Positions 17,314 to 26,984 of a DNA stretch of 33,622 nt are shown here, piece after piece. The notes beneath the pieces were generated by a model, which worked only from the letters and a program-made list of their open reading frames with translations, ran no database searches and was not told where the DNA came from. The translations under genes were made by a program, and so were the position numbers. The stretch comes from Microcaldota archaeon (GTDB lineage: Archaea > Micrarchaeota > Micrarchaeia > Anstonellales > Bilamarchaeaceae). The stretch's first letter is position 1; every line of letters starts with the position of its first letter. The stretch spans positions 1 through 33,622 of the forward strand of contig WJMN01000028.1 in assembly GCA_014727925.1 (NCBI GenBank), given 5' to 3'.

Positions 17314-18288
17314 TTAGGAAACAGTGGAGTATTCCAGAATTGAATCACAGTTGACCGTTTCCGAGAAGAACCCTGAAATAAAGAGCTTGGGGTAGCCTAG
17401 GAAGGGTATGCGGAACAAAATCCTTCCCTTGTAATTTTCAGAAGAAGGTGCACGGTTGCCCAGCATATATGCATAATCATAGGCCTGGATGTCAAATACC
17501 GGGTTGTTGTCTCCCTTTGTCAGGTAGTATGTTTCGCCTTCGCACTCCACCCTGAAAAACAAGCGGTGGATGATGTCTCCGGTATATGAGTAGAGATCTC
17601 CAGAAGGCGGGCTGTAAACCACAGTATCATGGGAAAGATTTGTATAGTAGGTATTTCCCCGGAAATCAACTGATTTTACGCATGGGGTGGAGAGAGTGAC
17701 TTCCTCTGAAACACGCATGCACTCCCCATAATTGAAAGTGAAGGGGCCCCGATTCTCAGTAAATATCTCCGGATTTGCAGCAAAAAGGGCGCAGATGTTG
17801 TCCTTATGCTGTGTGCAGTATGAATAAAGGGAGCCATTCAGTTCAAACTCTCCGGCGCTTCCTGCATGGACAGAAACTGAAGTAGACTGCAGTGCAGAAA
17901 GCTCTTTAGGCGTAATTTCCGCCTCATAGCCCACCGGGTCTTCACCCTGAACAATGATCAGGTCCCCCCTCTCAACGTTTGGGAGCATTGAACAGGAAAC
18001 AACTGCATTTATGGGAACGGGGGAATTCAGAAAAAAACTTAGGGCAAGCCAGAAAACCACTATCCAGGAGAGTGAAACAAGGGTGTCCTTCAACTCTTCT
18101 TTCCATCCCCGGCTTTTTCCCCCGGACCAGACTTCATATGCAACTATTCCAATAAGCGCAATTGCAAAAAGAATTCCGAAAAAAGAGAGCTTAGTGAGGA
18201 CATATAGGGCAAGAAGGGCTGCAAGAAACCCTATTTGGACATACTGGTTCTTTGCATGCTTCTCAAGAAGCTCCCGGTCCATGGGCAC
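17314..18288 (-). CDS. S26-family signal peptidase-like membrane protein with large insert
   Basis: SCSMLPNVERGDLIIVQ (catalytic Ser box), TGDIIHRLFF (His box), YYLTKGDNNPVFD (Asp box); N-terminal TM segments. Confidence 0.82.
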   Translation of the reverse strand: MPMDRELLEKHAKNQYVQIGFLAALLALYVLTKLSFFGILFAIALIGIVAYEVWSGGKSRGWKEELKDTLVSLSWIVVFWLALSFFLNSPVPINAVVSCSMLPNVERGDLIIVQGEDPVGYEAEITPKELSALQSTSVSVHAGSAGEFELNGSLYSYCTQHKDNICALFAANPEIFTENRGPFTFNYGECMRVSEEVTLSTPCVKSVDFRGNTYYTNLSHDTVVYSPPSGDLYSYTGDIIHRLFFRVECEGETYYLTKGDNNPVFDIQAYDYAYMLGNRAPSSENYKGRILFRIPFLGYPKLFISGFFSETVNCDSILEYSTVS

Positions 18289-18291
18289 CAG

Positions 18292-18573
18292 CTAAGCTTT
18301 CATGCCGGAAACGCTCTTCCGGAGTTCGCCTATTTCCTTGCCCAGGCTTTCGGCCGCCTTCTCAACGGCGGCAACCGGATCGCCCCTTTTTACCTTTACA
18401 TAAATCCTGGGGCTTCCCACAATAGGGTGCTCAACCTTGTAAGCAGCATCCTCAACGCCTGCAGCTTCATTCAGCTTTTCCACAAGCAGTTCAGGAATTG
18501 TGGGGTCTGCGCCGGCGATTTCAAACTCGAGTTCGGTTTTCTCCTTTTTGATAAGCTTAATTTCCACATCCAC
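18292..18573 (-). CDS. rpo11: DNA-directed RNA polymerase subunit L (Rpo11)
   Basis: MDVEIKLIKKEKTELEFEIAGADPTIPELLVEKL...AAYKVEHPIVGSPRIYVK. Confidence 0.9.
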   Translation of the reverse strand: MDVEIKLIKKEKTELEFEIAGADPTIPELLVEKLNEAAGVEDAAYKVEHPIVGSPRIYVKVKRGDPVAAVEKAAESLGKEIGELRKSVSGMKA

Positions 18574-18689
18574 ACCTCAGTTGCCGCGGGTGCGCGGAAA
18601 CGCACCGCTGCTATCCTCATTTATCATAAATACCTTTTTATATGCTTCAGCCAGTAGAGCAAATTCCATTATTGCAGAATCCTGCAGCC

Positions 18690-19253
18690 TCACAGGTTTA
18701 TTTTCCCGTATTGCCTATAATCGTTTGCAATCTCCCTGGGCTCCCTGTGCCCGTTGGAGCATACAAGCCCCTTGTCTGTTTTTTCCAGGGGCTCGCGGCA
18801 GATGGAGCAGTATGCCTTTATCACTCCGAGCTCGGAACCGGCAAGGGTAAGCTCTGCCTTGTCTCCCTCAACTCCTTTCACCTTTGCGCGCACAATATCT
18901 CCCACCAGTATTGCATCTCTTGCGCTCTTCACGTAGCCTTCAGCCATTTCCCTTATGAAAACCTTGCCTTCAGTGGGGGCAAATGGCGATTCCCTTTCCC
19001 CTTGTTCAGGGAAGATTGTGATTATGGCGAGGGACTCCATTACCATCAGCACAGTACCATACACAATATCCCCCTTGCTAAGCTCCGGCCTCTTTGTGGG
19101 GGTTTTGAATGTGCCGGAGGACTCATCGGCCTCCCCAACCGCGGAAGCATACACATCATTTTCCACAAGATGGGTGGCCGGACCCTCTTCAAAAACTTCC
19201 CCGGGCCCTACATAATCTCCGGGGACTACAATCTTTTCACTCATCAAAATCAC
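18690..19253 (-). CDS. csl4: Exosome complex RNA-binding subunit Csl4
   Basis: VVPGDYVGPGEVFEEGPATHLVENDVYASAVG; S1 domain; C-terminal zinc ribbon AYCSICREPLEKTDKGLVCSNGHREPREIA. Confidence 0.93.
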   Translation of the reverse strand: MILMSEKIVVPGDYVGPGEVFEEGPATHLVENDVYASAVGEADESSGTFKTPTKRPELSKGDIVYGTVLMVMESLAIITIFPEQGERESPFAPTEGKVFIREMAEGYVKSARDAILVGDIVRAKVKGVEGDKAELTLAGSELGVIKAYCSICREPLEKTDKGLVCSNGHREPREIANDYRQYGKINL

Positions 19254-19369
19254 AGGAAAGCATTATGGAGAAAAAGATTAAAAAAGGGGAGTGGGATGCA
19301 GGAACGCAGACTCATCTGGAAAAACAGAAAATCCAAAGACTTTTAAATGGAAAAGCAGGTTTTAAAAAT

Positions 19370-20608
19370 ATGGCAAAGCCCCTCCTGATACTATGCATAG
19401 ACAGGGACAACGACCTTTACGAAAAGGCTAAGGTACATGGCCCAGTGATTGGGAGGGACGAGAACCTGGAAGCCGCGGCAAAGCTCGCGCTTGCAGATCC
19501 TGAGGAGCCAGATGCGAACACAATTTTTTATGCGGTAAAGCTTTACGACAAGCTTGCAAAGGAAAAAAAGAACATAGAAGTTGTAACCCTTACCGGGCAC
19601 AAAAAAATCGGCTACCGCTCGGACCAGGAAATAAGCAGGCAGCTAAACCGCATACTCAACGAGATTCCTGCAGAGTCCTGCATCTTTGTTTCAGACGGCG
19701 CTTCGGATGAAGTCCTTCTCCCGGTAATTCGTTCAAGAATAAAGATTGATGCAGTAAAGCTTGTGGTGATGAAGCAGGCAAAGGAGCTGGAAAAAACATA
19801 TTTCGTAATCCTAGAAAAATTAAAGGATCCGCATTATTCAAGGATAATTTTCGGGATACCCGCAATATTCATACTGCTGTTCTCCCTCTCCAGCATAATG
19901 GGCTGGGAAACAAAATTCGTGGGAGTTCTAATTGGCCTTTACCTGATAATAAAGGGCTTCGGAATAGAAGATGCACTAATAAGCTGGTTCAGGGATTTTA
20001 GGGTTTCACTGGAAAAAAACACCTGGATATCGTATATTCCTGCATTGGTCATGTTCCTGCTCTCGCTCTGGATGTGGCAGGAGGCAAATGCCCGCGCCGT
20101 ATCTTTGGGGCTGGACCAGGTCAAGACCGCCGCATACACCTTCAAGGCAATAATCTTCCCCCTTTCAATGGGAATCCTTTTCCTGCTGGGAGGAAAGAGC
20201 GTGGAGGCATACTCGGACAACCGCAAGTTCGCAATAACCGGCCATGCAAGGACGCTTGTTGCTGTCTTGCTCACCGCACTCATACTCAGCGTAGGCTCCC
20301 AGTGGGTGCTGAACATTGAGCCTCCTTATGTGGGCTTTGGGGAATTCCTTTTCGTGATGGCATACGTTGTAGTGCTCGGATACCTTGCGAGCACGGCAAT
20401 AGAAATGATAAGAAGGGAAAGCATAATGGGAATGAAGCTTGAGGGAAAGGAAGTGATATCTGATTCCGGGAGCTTCCTTGGGAAAATCCTGGGAGTGGAC
20501 AGGAAAAAGGAAAACGTAGTAATCCAAAGCTACCTTGGAAGGAAATTCACCCTCCCTTTTAGGCATATAGCATCAATAGGAGAGAACGTGCTTGTGCGCA
20601 CAGGATAA
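19370..20608 (+). CDS. DUF373 family membrane protein
   Basis: MAKPLLILCIDRDNDLYEKAKVHGPVIGRDENLEAAAKLALADPEEPDANTIFYAVKLYDKL. TATA TTTTAAAT about 25 nt upstream of this ATG. Confidence 0.88.
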   Translation: MAKPLLILCIDRDNDLYEKAKVHGPVIGRDENLEAAAKLALADPEEPDANTIFYAVKLYDKLAKEKKNIEVVTLTGHKKIGYRSDQEISRQLNRILNEIPAESCIFVSDGASDEVLLPVIRSRIKIDAVKLVVMKQAKELEKTYFVILEKLKDPHYSRIIFGIPAIFILLFSLSSIMGWETKFVGVLIGLYLIIKGFGIEDALISWFRDFRVSLEKNTWISYIPALVMFLLSLWMWQEANARAVSLGLDQVKTAAYTFKAIIFPLSMGILFLLGGKSVEAYSDNRKFAITGHARTLVAVLLTALILSVGSQWVLNIEPPYVGFGEFLFVMAYVVVLGYLASTAIEMIRRESIMGMKLEGKEVISDSGSFLGKILGVDRKKENVVIQSYLGRKFTLPFRHIASIGENVLVRTG

Positions 20609-20611
20609 TAA

Positions 20612-22615
20612 TCAGTTCCTAAACTGCTTCTTTATTGCAGAGAGAAGGGACTTCTTCTTTTTGCCTTCCTTGAGAACGTGATTAAGTACCTCGGCAATGT
20701 TCTCAACAGGGTACATCTTCATACTCTTCTTTATCTCCTTCTTCAGGTAAACATCCTTCATGTTGGACTTTGGAATCAGCACCTTCCTTATCCCTGCATC
20801 ATGGGCTGCCTCTATCTTTGCAGTGATTCCGCCTACAGGGAGGACTTCTCCGCGCACAGAAAGCGAGCCGGTCATTGCATAGCTTGAATCAACTGCTATA
20901 TCCTCAAGATCAGAAATCACTGCAACTGCTATTGAGATGGAAGCCGAATCTCCCTCAACTCCCTCATAAGTCTGGAGGAACTGGATGTGAATATCCTTCT
21001 TTGAGAGGTCCTCGCTGGTGTACTTCTTGATTATTGCGGAAACATTCTCCACTGCCTCCTTGGCGATTACTCCAAGCTTCCCGGTAGCAATAATCCTGCC
21101 CCCGCTCTTTGATGCAGAAGGCGTTACCTCTGCAACCAGGGGGAGGACAAGGCCGGAAAAGGCATCTCCCACAACTGCAAGCCCATTTACTTTACCCACC
21201 GAATATCCTGAAGTGGAAAAAACCTGGTACTCCTTTTTCCTCTCCACCATCTTGCCCACAATCTGGGATTCTATGGGCTTTGCAACCTTCTTCCCCTCCA
21301 TTATATGCTTATACTCAACATACTTGGCCTTATCATCTATCGCAATGTCCCCTGCTGCCCTTATCAGGCCCCCGAGCTCTCTCAGGTTCATGGTAAACGA
21401 ATTCCTCCTTCCTGAAAGCCTCCTTGCCTCCTCAATTATTTCCTTTACCGCGGCATAGGTGAAGTGGGGGATTCTCCGGTCTTTCTTTATCTCCTGTGCA
21501 ACAAACTGAATAAGCTTCTCCTCGTTCACTTCAGTATCGTCCATAGAATCCTCCACATAAACCTCATATCCTTCCCCCCTTATGCGCGAGCGGAGTGCAG
21601 GATGTATGTGGACAAGATCCGGGGCATTGCCTGCTGCAACAAGCACGAAATCGGAGGGGACGGGCTCGGTACGCACGAGCGCGCCTGAGGAAAGATCGCT
21701 CTGCCCTGTAATGGGGTACTTGTGCTCCTGCATTGCGGTGAGGAGCTCCTGCTGCCAATTCATCTTCAGAGAGGCAATCTCATCTATAAATAAGACTCCG
21801 TGGTTTGCCTTGTGTATTGCGCCTGCCTCAACCCTCATGTGGGCAGGAGTGCCGAGGCCCCCCGACTGCAGGGGGTCGTGCTTTACATCCCCCAGGAGTG
21901 AGCCTGCCCTGCTACCAGTTGCATCTATAAACGGGGCATTGTTGCGCCCGGAATTGTCCACGATAACCTTGTAGTTGGCCTGCTTCTGCGGAGTCATCCT
22001 CCTTGAAAGCCCCATTGCCGCATTTGAAACAAAATACAGTATTGCAAGCCCAAATAGGGCAGCAAAAATAAGCCACTTCTGGTCTTCGGGTATCTCAAGG
22101 AAAAACGTGACCGCTATCGCAATAATCCCCACAACCATAAGCAGGAAAAGCGGGGAGATGCCCCCCCCTTCTGAGGTTTTTGCTGCCTGCTTTGTCGCCA
22201 TGGACATTCTTCTTGCAAGGCTGGTTTTGAGGAAACCGCTTATCCTCTCCTTTTTTCCTGTCGCGGAAAGCTCTGCTATCTTTGCCCTCTCAACAGGAGA
22301 ATAGAATTTCGTGTAATTGGGATGCTTGGAAAGGAAGGGTAGGCCGGGAAATGAAGGAAGCGTCTTTACCAGGGGGTTATTGTCATTGTTCTGGTTGGCA
22401 AAGGCGAGAACGTCTTCAAGCTCAGTTGATGGGAGGAGCTGTGCCATTGCCTGTGCAAGCATGCTCTTTCCCGTGCCCGGGGGGCCTATCAGCAGCACGT
22501 GGCGCTTCTGCTTTGCCGCCTTTTTGATTATGTCCACTGCGTTTTCCTGGCCGATTACCTGGTCTATGAGGCGCTTTGGCACTTCTATGTCCTCAGTGGT
22601 CTTGAATTTTTTCAT
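20612..22615 (-). CDS. lonB: Membrane-anchored ATP-dependent protease LonB
   Basis: Walker [17 protein letters not shown], Walker [12 protein letters not shown], two central TM helices, protease Ser motif [17 protein letters not shown]. Confidence 0.97.
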   Translation of the reverse strand: MKKFKTTEDIEVPKRLIDQVIGQENAVDIIKKAAKQKRHVLLIGPPGTGKSMLAQAMAQLLPSTELEDVLAFANQNNDNNPLVKTLPSFPGLPFLSKHPNYTKFYSPVERAKIAELSATGKKERISGFLKTSLARRMSMATKQAAKTSEGGGISPLFLLMVVGIIAIAVTFFLEIPEDQKWLIFAALFGLAILYFVSNAAMGLSRRMTPQKQANYKVIVDNSGRNNAPFIDATGSRAGSLLGDVKHDPLQSGGLGTPAHMRVEAGAIHKANHGVLFIDEIASLKMNWQQELLTAMQEHKYPITGQSDLSSGALVRTEPVPSDFVLVAAGNAPDLVHIHPALRSRIRGEGYEVYVEDSMDDTEVNEEKLIQFVAQEIKKDRRIPHFTYAAVKEIIEEARRLSGRRNSFTMNLRELGGLIRAAGDIAIDDKAKYVEYKHIMEGKKVAKPIESQIVGKMVERKKEYQVFSTSGYSVGKVNGLAVVGDAFSGLVLPLVAEVTPSASKSGGRIIATGKLGVIAKEAVENVSAIIKKYTSEDLSKKDIHIQFLQTYEGVEGDSASISIAVAVISDLEDIAVDSSYAMTGSLSVRGEVLPVGGITAKIEAAHDAGIRKVLIPKSNMKDVYLKKEIKKSMKMYPVENIAEVLNHVLKEGKKKKSLLSAIKKQFRN

Positions 22616-22631
22616 AATTCTTCACTTTTCT

Positions 22632-23912
22632 TTACTTTCCGATTATGTGCAGGTCAGAAAACCATATTTCCGGAGAAACCAGGTTTGCATGCACAAATTG
22701 TTTTTTTCCGATATGCTTTATGTTATTGAAAAGGTTAAATATGTTGCCGGTAAGCAGAATGTCTGAAACTGCCTTCTTCTCCCCGTTTCCACAGAGGAAG
22801 GAAACATCCACATCCACCCCAAAATCCCCCGAAACAGGGTTTGCGGTGTGGAGCCCGTGGAAAGACACTATCTCCAGGAATTTTTCATCGGGCTCCCCCG
22901 AAAAATCCCCCACATCGATTACCAGGTTGGAAATTCCCGGGGCAGGAGAGGATGCATAATCCGGCCGCTGGCAGCTGCCCTTATCATTTACCCCTTCAAG
23001 CGCAGCAGTCTGGCGGTCGTAAAAGAAATTTTTTACCTTTCCCTTTTCAATAAGGGGAAGGGACACGGAGGGAACACCGTCCCCGTCAAAAATACCGGAA
23101 GAGTCCCCTTCTGAAAGCGGGTCGCTAAACAGCGTGAAATCCTGGCTGAAAACATCTTTCCCCCTCTCCAGCCGGCTGATCCCCCTCCTCTTGTTGTCCC
23201 CGTCAAAACTAAAAAGCAGGAACCCGAGCAGGGAGGTTAGCATGTCCGGGGAAAACTTCACTAGTACTTCCTGGGTTGGAATTGGAGAGGGAAAAGCCAT
23301 CGCTTTTGCAATCTTTCCGGCTTCCTCGCCTATATCCTCAAAGTTTTCCGGAAGCATGCGGGAGGAATACAGAGAATATCCTGTACCCTCTCCTTTTTTT
23401 GCTTCTGCATAAATTGTTGCATCTGTGTAGCAGCAGGAAGCAGAAAGCCCTTCAGTGTTTGCAAGGGATTCAGAAGCCTCAGAAAATGAAACTGAGATGC
23501 GGGTAGGCTCTGCGTATTTGCGGAGCCCCCCAAGTATTTCCTCCATCGCAGTAAAGGCAAGATCGGGGGGGAGCCCGGAAATCCTCTTGTCCGTGGTTTT
23601 TATCTTGGGGTATTCTTTTGGTGGCGGCTCAAAACTGAAGCCTGTTTTTGGGGAATATTTTGAGAGGCGTGCTGCTGTTTCTGCTGCCCTGCTGAAATTT
23701 TCCGGTATGTTTGTGTGGGAAAAGCCCACCCTCCTGCCGTTTATGATGCGGACACCATAGCCTTTATCCTCTGAAATCTCCTTTTTCTTGTAGGAGCTCC
23801 CCCCATATTCTACTGAAAGCGTCTTTGCGCCTGAAAAATAAACCTCTGTTGCATCTGCTCCGGGAAACTTTGTTTTTTCCAGCATTTCTGCAGGGGAAGG
23901 AAAATCCGTCAT
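22632..23912 (-). CDS. pmbA: TldD/PmbA-family metalloprotease-like protein
   Basis: VEYGGSSYKKKEISEDKGYGVRIINGRRVGFSHTN...LIEKGKVKNFFYDRQTAALEG. Start set at MTDFPSPAEM. Confidence 0.87.
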   Translation of the reverse strand: MTDFPSPAEMLEKTKFPGADATEVYFSGAKTLSVEYGGSSYKKKEISEDKGYGVRIINGRRVGFSHTNIPENFSRAAETAARLSKYSPKTGFSFEPPPKEYPKIKTTDKRISGLPPDLAFTAMEEILGGLRKYAEPTRISVSFSEASESLANTEGLSASCCYTDATIYAEAKKGEGTGYSLYSSRMLPENFEDIGEEAGKIAKAMAFPSPIPTQEVLVKFSPDMLTSLLGFLLFSFDGDNKRRGISRLERGKDVFSQDFTLFSDPLSEGDSSGIFDGDGVPSVSLPLIEKGKVKNFFYDRQTAALEGVNDKGSCQRPDYASSPAPGISNLVIDVGDFSGEPDEKFLEIVSFHGLHTANPVSGDFGVDVDVSFLCGNGEKKAVSDILLTGNIFNLFNNIKHIGKKQFVHANLVSPEIWFSDLHIIGK

Positions 23913-23944
23913 GGTTTTTATTTTTTCCCAGCATTTAAAAAAGC

Positions 23945-24478
23945 ATGAGGCTTTTTGTCGCAGTTGAATTGCCTGGAAAAATAAGGAGACGGCTTGGGGA
24001 GGCTGCAAAAGACCTTCCTGAAAACGGCCTGAAAAAAGTGGAAAGCGGAAAAATGCATATAAGCCTGAAGTTCCTCGGAGAAGTTGGAGAGGGGGAACTG
24101 GACAGGCTGATAAAATCGCTTGGGAATGTGGAATTCTTCCCCTTTTTTGTTGAGGTGGAAGGGGTTGGGGCATTTCCAAGCAGGGAATATGTGAGAGTTA
24201 TCTGGGCAGGAACAAAGAGCAGGGGGCTTGATGAGCTTGCGGAAAAAGTTGAAAAAGCGCTGGGCGGGCTCTTTTCAAGGGAGAACAGGGCATTTTCCGG
24301 CCATGTCACCCTTGCGCGGGTAAGGAAAAAAAGTGATTTCTCAGGATTTTTTGGAAAGTATGATATGGAAAAGTTTGGGAAACTGCAGGTAAATAAATTC
24401 ATGCTTATGAAGAGTGTCCTTCAGCGGGGAGGATCAGAATATTCAGTTGTTGCGGAGTTTCCTGCAAAATCCACATAA
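23945..24478 (+). CDS. thpR: RNA 2',3'-cyclic phosphodiesterase (LigT/ThpR family)
   Basis: MRLFVAVELP start; two HxTx-type motifs (MHISLKFLGEV and GHVTLARV). Confidence 0.93.
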   Translation: MRLFVAVELPGKIRRRLGEAAKDLPENGLKKVESGKMHISLKFLGEVGEGELDRLIKSLGNVEFFPFFVEVEGVGAFPSREYVRVIWAGTKSRGLDELAEKVEKALGGLFSRENRAFSGHVTLARVRKKSDFSGFFGKYDMEKFGKLQVNKFMLMKSVLQRGGSEYSVVAEFPAKST

Positions 24479-24515
24479 CAACAGCTATAAACATTAATCA
24501 GCATGAATATGTGTA

Positions 24516-24680
24516 GTGGGTGAGCTTGTTGAAGAGAGGATTGGGGCAATAACCATGATAGTGGCATACACTACATTGGTTGGAATAATCTGCATGGTAA
24601 AGTGCAGAAAAACAAGAGAAGGTTCCGCAAAAGATTGTAAGGAGAATGTGCTAATCCGGCACCTATTTAAACTCTTCTAA
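24516..24680 (+). CDS. Putative 54-aa single-pass membrane microprotein
   Basis: GTG-start reading VGELVEERIGAITMIVAYTTLVGIICMVKCRKTREGSAKDCKENVLIRHLFKLF*: one TM with acidic N and basic C flank. TATA-like GCTATAAAC about 28 nt upstream. Confidence 0.35.
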   Translation: MGELVEERIGAITMIVAYTTLVGIICMVKCRKTREGSAKDCKENVLIRHLFKLF

Positions 24681-24725
24681 CACTAAACTAATCCTGCAAT
24701 TCATGGTCATTTATTGGTGATACTA

Positions 24726-24881
24726 ATGGGAAAATTTCCTGAAGCAGACAAAGAAATCCACAACATCTGGATATGCATGAGATGCAAAGCAAGAAACAAG
24801 AGAGGAGTTGAGAAGTGCAGGAAGTGCGGCTCAAAATACCTCAGGCCAAAGAACAAGGAAATTAAGGGGAAGAAGGCTTAG
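24726..24881 (+). CDS. rpl40e: 50S ribosomal protein L40e
   Basis: Manual translation MGKFPEADKEIHNIWICMRCKARNKRGVEKCRKCGSKYLRPKNKEIKGKKA*; SD GGTGAT upstream. Below the ORF-track cut-off. Confidence 0.95.
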   Translation: MGKFPEADKEIHNIWICMRCKARNKRGVEKCRKCGSKYLRPKNKEIKGKKA

Positions 24882-25879
24882 TCCCCTTCATCTCCTCCCC
24901 CTTCTTTTTTCAATGCCCCAAGTGCGGGCAGCTTTCCAAGTTTGCCAAGGGTTTTTAGCAAATCCTTCAGCCCCATTTTCTTGAGGTTCTTCTTGAGCAC
25001 CACCAGGAACTCAAGGTCGGCTATGAGCATATCCACAAGCAGGGTTTCAGCTATCTCCTTTTCCTCCCTAAGCAGGGCAAGATAGCGCTTGCTAGAGAGG
25101 GGGGGAAGCTTTTCAATAACGTTCTCCATCGGATCATCAGTTACCTCCAGCTCTTCTATGACTTCCTCAAAGCTGGAAATCTGCGAATCCACCTGGTGGA
25201 TTGTCTCCTCCCTGAGGTCCTCCACTTCCCTCAGGGCATTCACCGCAACCACTTCCTGCTCCAGGCCCTCATTCTCAAGATGCTGCTCCACTCTGTCAAA
25301 TACCTGCTTGGGCACGGGAACGGCGGCAGCCCCTCCAAAGGGCTTTGGGCTTTCAACCTCAATCTTGCTCAGGGCAGCCTCAAGCTTTACCGGGTCCACC
25401 ACCTCGCGGGAAAGGGGAGTTGCAACATTCATATAAAGTGCGTGGGTTGATTTCTGGCCCACCGACTGGTCAACAGCCATTGAAGTCTGCGCTTCTGTTC
25501 CCGGGACCTTTTGCTTTTGCATGTAATCAGAAACATTGGTTCTCACTTCCTCCTTTATCACTTCTGCCTTTTTTGTTTCTGGATTGTAATAGACCAGATT
25601 GAAAGAGGTGGTGGAAATCTCCTCTGTTGCAACAGACTCTTCCGAGCCTGTGTTAATCTCCTGCCTCTCCTCGTGCTGCTGCTGGGCAACCTTCTCCGCC
25701 TCTTCTGCCATCACTCCTCCCATAAACTGCATATCCCTCTCCTGCTGCTCCAGGGACTGGAGAAGGACCATGGGGACAGAAACCTGCTGCCTCATAAGGC
25801 TGCTCTGCATCGGATTCATCGCTGCAAAATCAAAGAAAGCAAGAACATCTTTGGGGAGCATCGCGTGCTTAATCGCCAT
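24878..25879 (-). CDS. Uncharacterised 333-aa protein
   Basis: Long ORF directly downstream of trm1, same strand, 24-nt gap; no family recognised. Confidence 0.75.
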   Translation of the reverse strand: MAIKHAMLPKDVLAFFDFAAMNPMQSSLMRQQVSVPMVLLQSLEQQERDMQFMGGVMAEEAEKVAQQQHEERQEINTGSEESVATEEISTTSFNLVYYNPETKKAEVIKEEVRTNVSDYMQKQKVPGTEAQTSMAVDQSVGQKSTHALYMNVATPLSREVVDPVKLEAALSKIEVESPKPFGGAAAVPVPKQVFDRVEQHLENEGLEQEVVAVNALREVEDLREETIHQVDSQISSFEEVIEELEVTDDPMENVIEKLPPLSSKRYLALLREEKEIAETLLVDMLIADLEFLVVLKKNLKKMGLKDLLKTLGKLGKLPALGALKKEGGGDEGD

Positions 25880-25903
25880 GGATATCCATCAGCAAAAAAC
25901 AAT

Positions 25904-26980
25904 TTAACCCTTAAGGGCTGAAGCAAAATCCCTGATTCCCGCATCTGTTTTTATCCCTGTCGGAGAAAAATGGGTTTCTGCCGCCTTGAATCCCGCCTCC
26001 CGCAGCCGAAAAAGAAGTGTTTCTTTCTTTGGAGGGGGCTGAATTCCAAGCCTTGAGCATGTGCTGTGTATCCCGTAAAACCAGGGGGGCATGTCCGCCT
26101 CGCCTTCCATCAGGCCCAGAAGCCCTGAGAGCTCCTTTTTATGGGCATAATCCCTTTCGGAATTGAGTTCCTGCATCCTTTTCAGGATTTTGCAGTCGTG
26201 GAGCTCCCCAAGCCAGAGGGGGCCTGCAACCCTTGCACTTTTTCCACAGGAGGGGCAGGTTTCCTTTCCCATTTTTCCCCCTTCCCTGTGCCCGCAGGAA
26301 GGACAGAAAGTAATGTAGCCAGTGCTGGAGAAATTCTGCAGCGCATTTTCTGAACCTTTCTCAAGCTTTAGGAACAGCTTGAAAAAATGCCTGTGGGAAA
26401 GGGTTGCAAGCGGCTTTAGCCCAAAATTAAATTCATTTGCAATCCTTGAGGCAAACTTCCAGAGAATCCTGGTTCCTGCCTCATGGAAAATTTCATCGTG
26501 GAGCGGTGTGGAGTGGTAGATTCTTTTGCAGGCGTCTTTGTGGGCTCCGCACAAAACTGCTGTATCAGTTGCAGTAAAAGAAATGTATCCTTTTTTGGCG
26601 CTGCGGAAGGCGCGCATCGCATGGTAGAGAAAGGGGGCAGGGGAACCAAAGGGGTCAAGCTCAATAAAATCATGCCTTCGGCCCATAAGGAATGAATTGA
26701 ACTCCTCATTATGGGAATCTGCATCTACCCCATTGCTGGCTGCATTCCTGCGTGAAATCTCTGCTGCCTCAGGGTCCATGTCCAGGAGGTCCAGGGTATC
26801 CACATTGGAATTTTCCCTAGCATAGCGTATTCCCCTTATTCCTGTAGCAGAAAACCCATCAAGAATGGAAAGGCTCTCTCCAAGTGCGCCAACTAGGAGA
26901 GAAGAAAAAGAGCGGCACAGGTGCATATGGGGATTGTAGAATGTTTTTCCTGTCTCAAAGCTCACTCGCTCCTCCTGCAT
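25904..26980 (-). CDS. trm1: tRNA (guanine26-N2)-dimethyltransferase Trm1
   Basis: DGFSATGIRGIRYARE; IELDPFGSPAPFL; FTATDTAVLCG; CPSCGHREGGKMGKETCPSCG zinc site. Confidence 0.96.
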   Translation of the reverse strand: MQEERVSFETGKTFYNPHMHLCRSFSSLLVGALGESLSILDGFSATGIRGIRYARENSNVDTLDLLDMDPEAAEISRRNAASNGVDADSHNEEFNSFLMGRRHDFIELDPFGSPAPFLYHAMRAFRSAKKGYISFTATDTAVLCGAHKDACKRIYHSTPLHDEIFHEAGTRILWKFASRIANEFNFGLKPLATLSHRHFFKLFLKLEKGSENALQNFSSTGYITFCPSCGHREGGKMGKETCPSCGKSARVAGPLWLGELHDCKILKRMQELNSERDYAHKKELSGLLGLMEGEADMPPWFYGIHSTCSRLGIQPPPKKETLLFRLREAGFKAAETHFSPTGIKTDAGIRDFASALKG

Positions 26981-26984
26981 TACC

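Noticed and set aside
18642-19346. 234-aa plus-strand ORF
   Set aside because: Antisense shadow of csl4.
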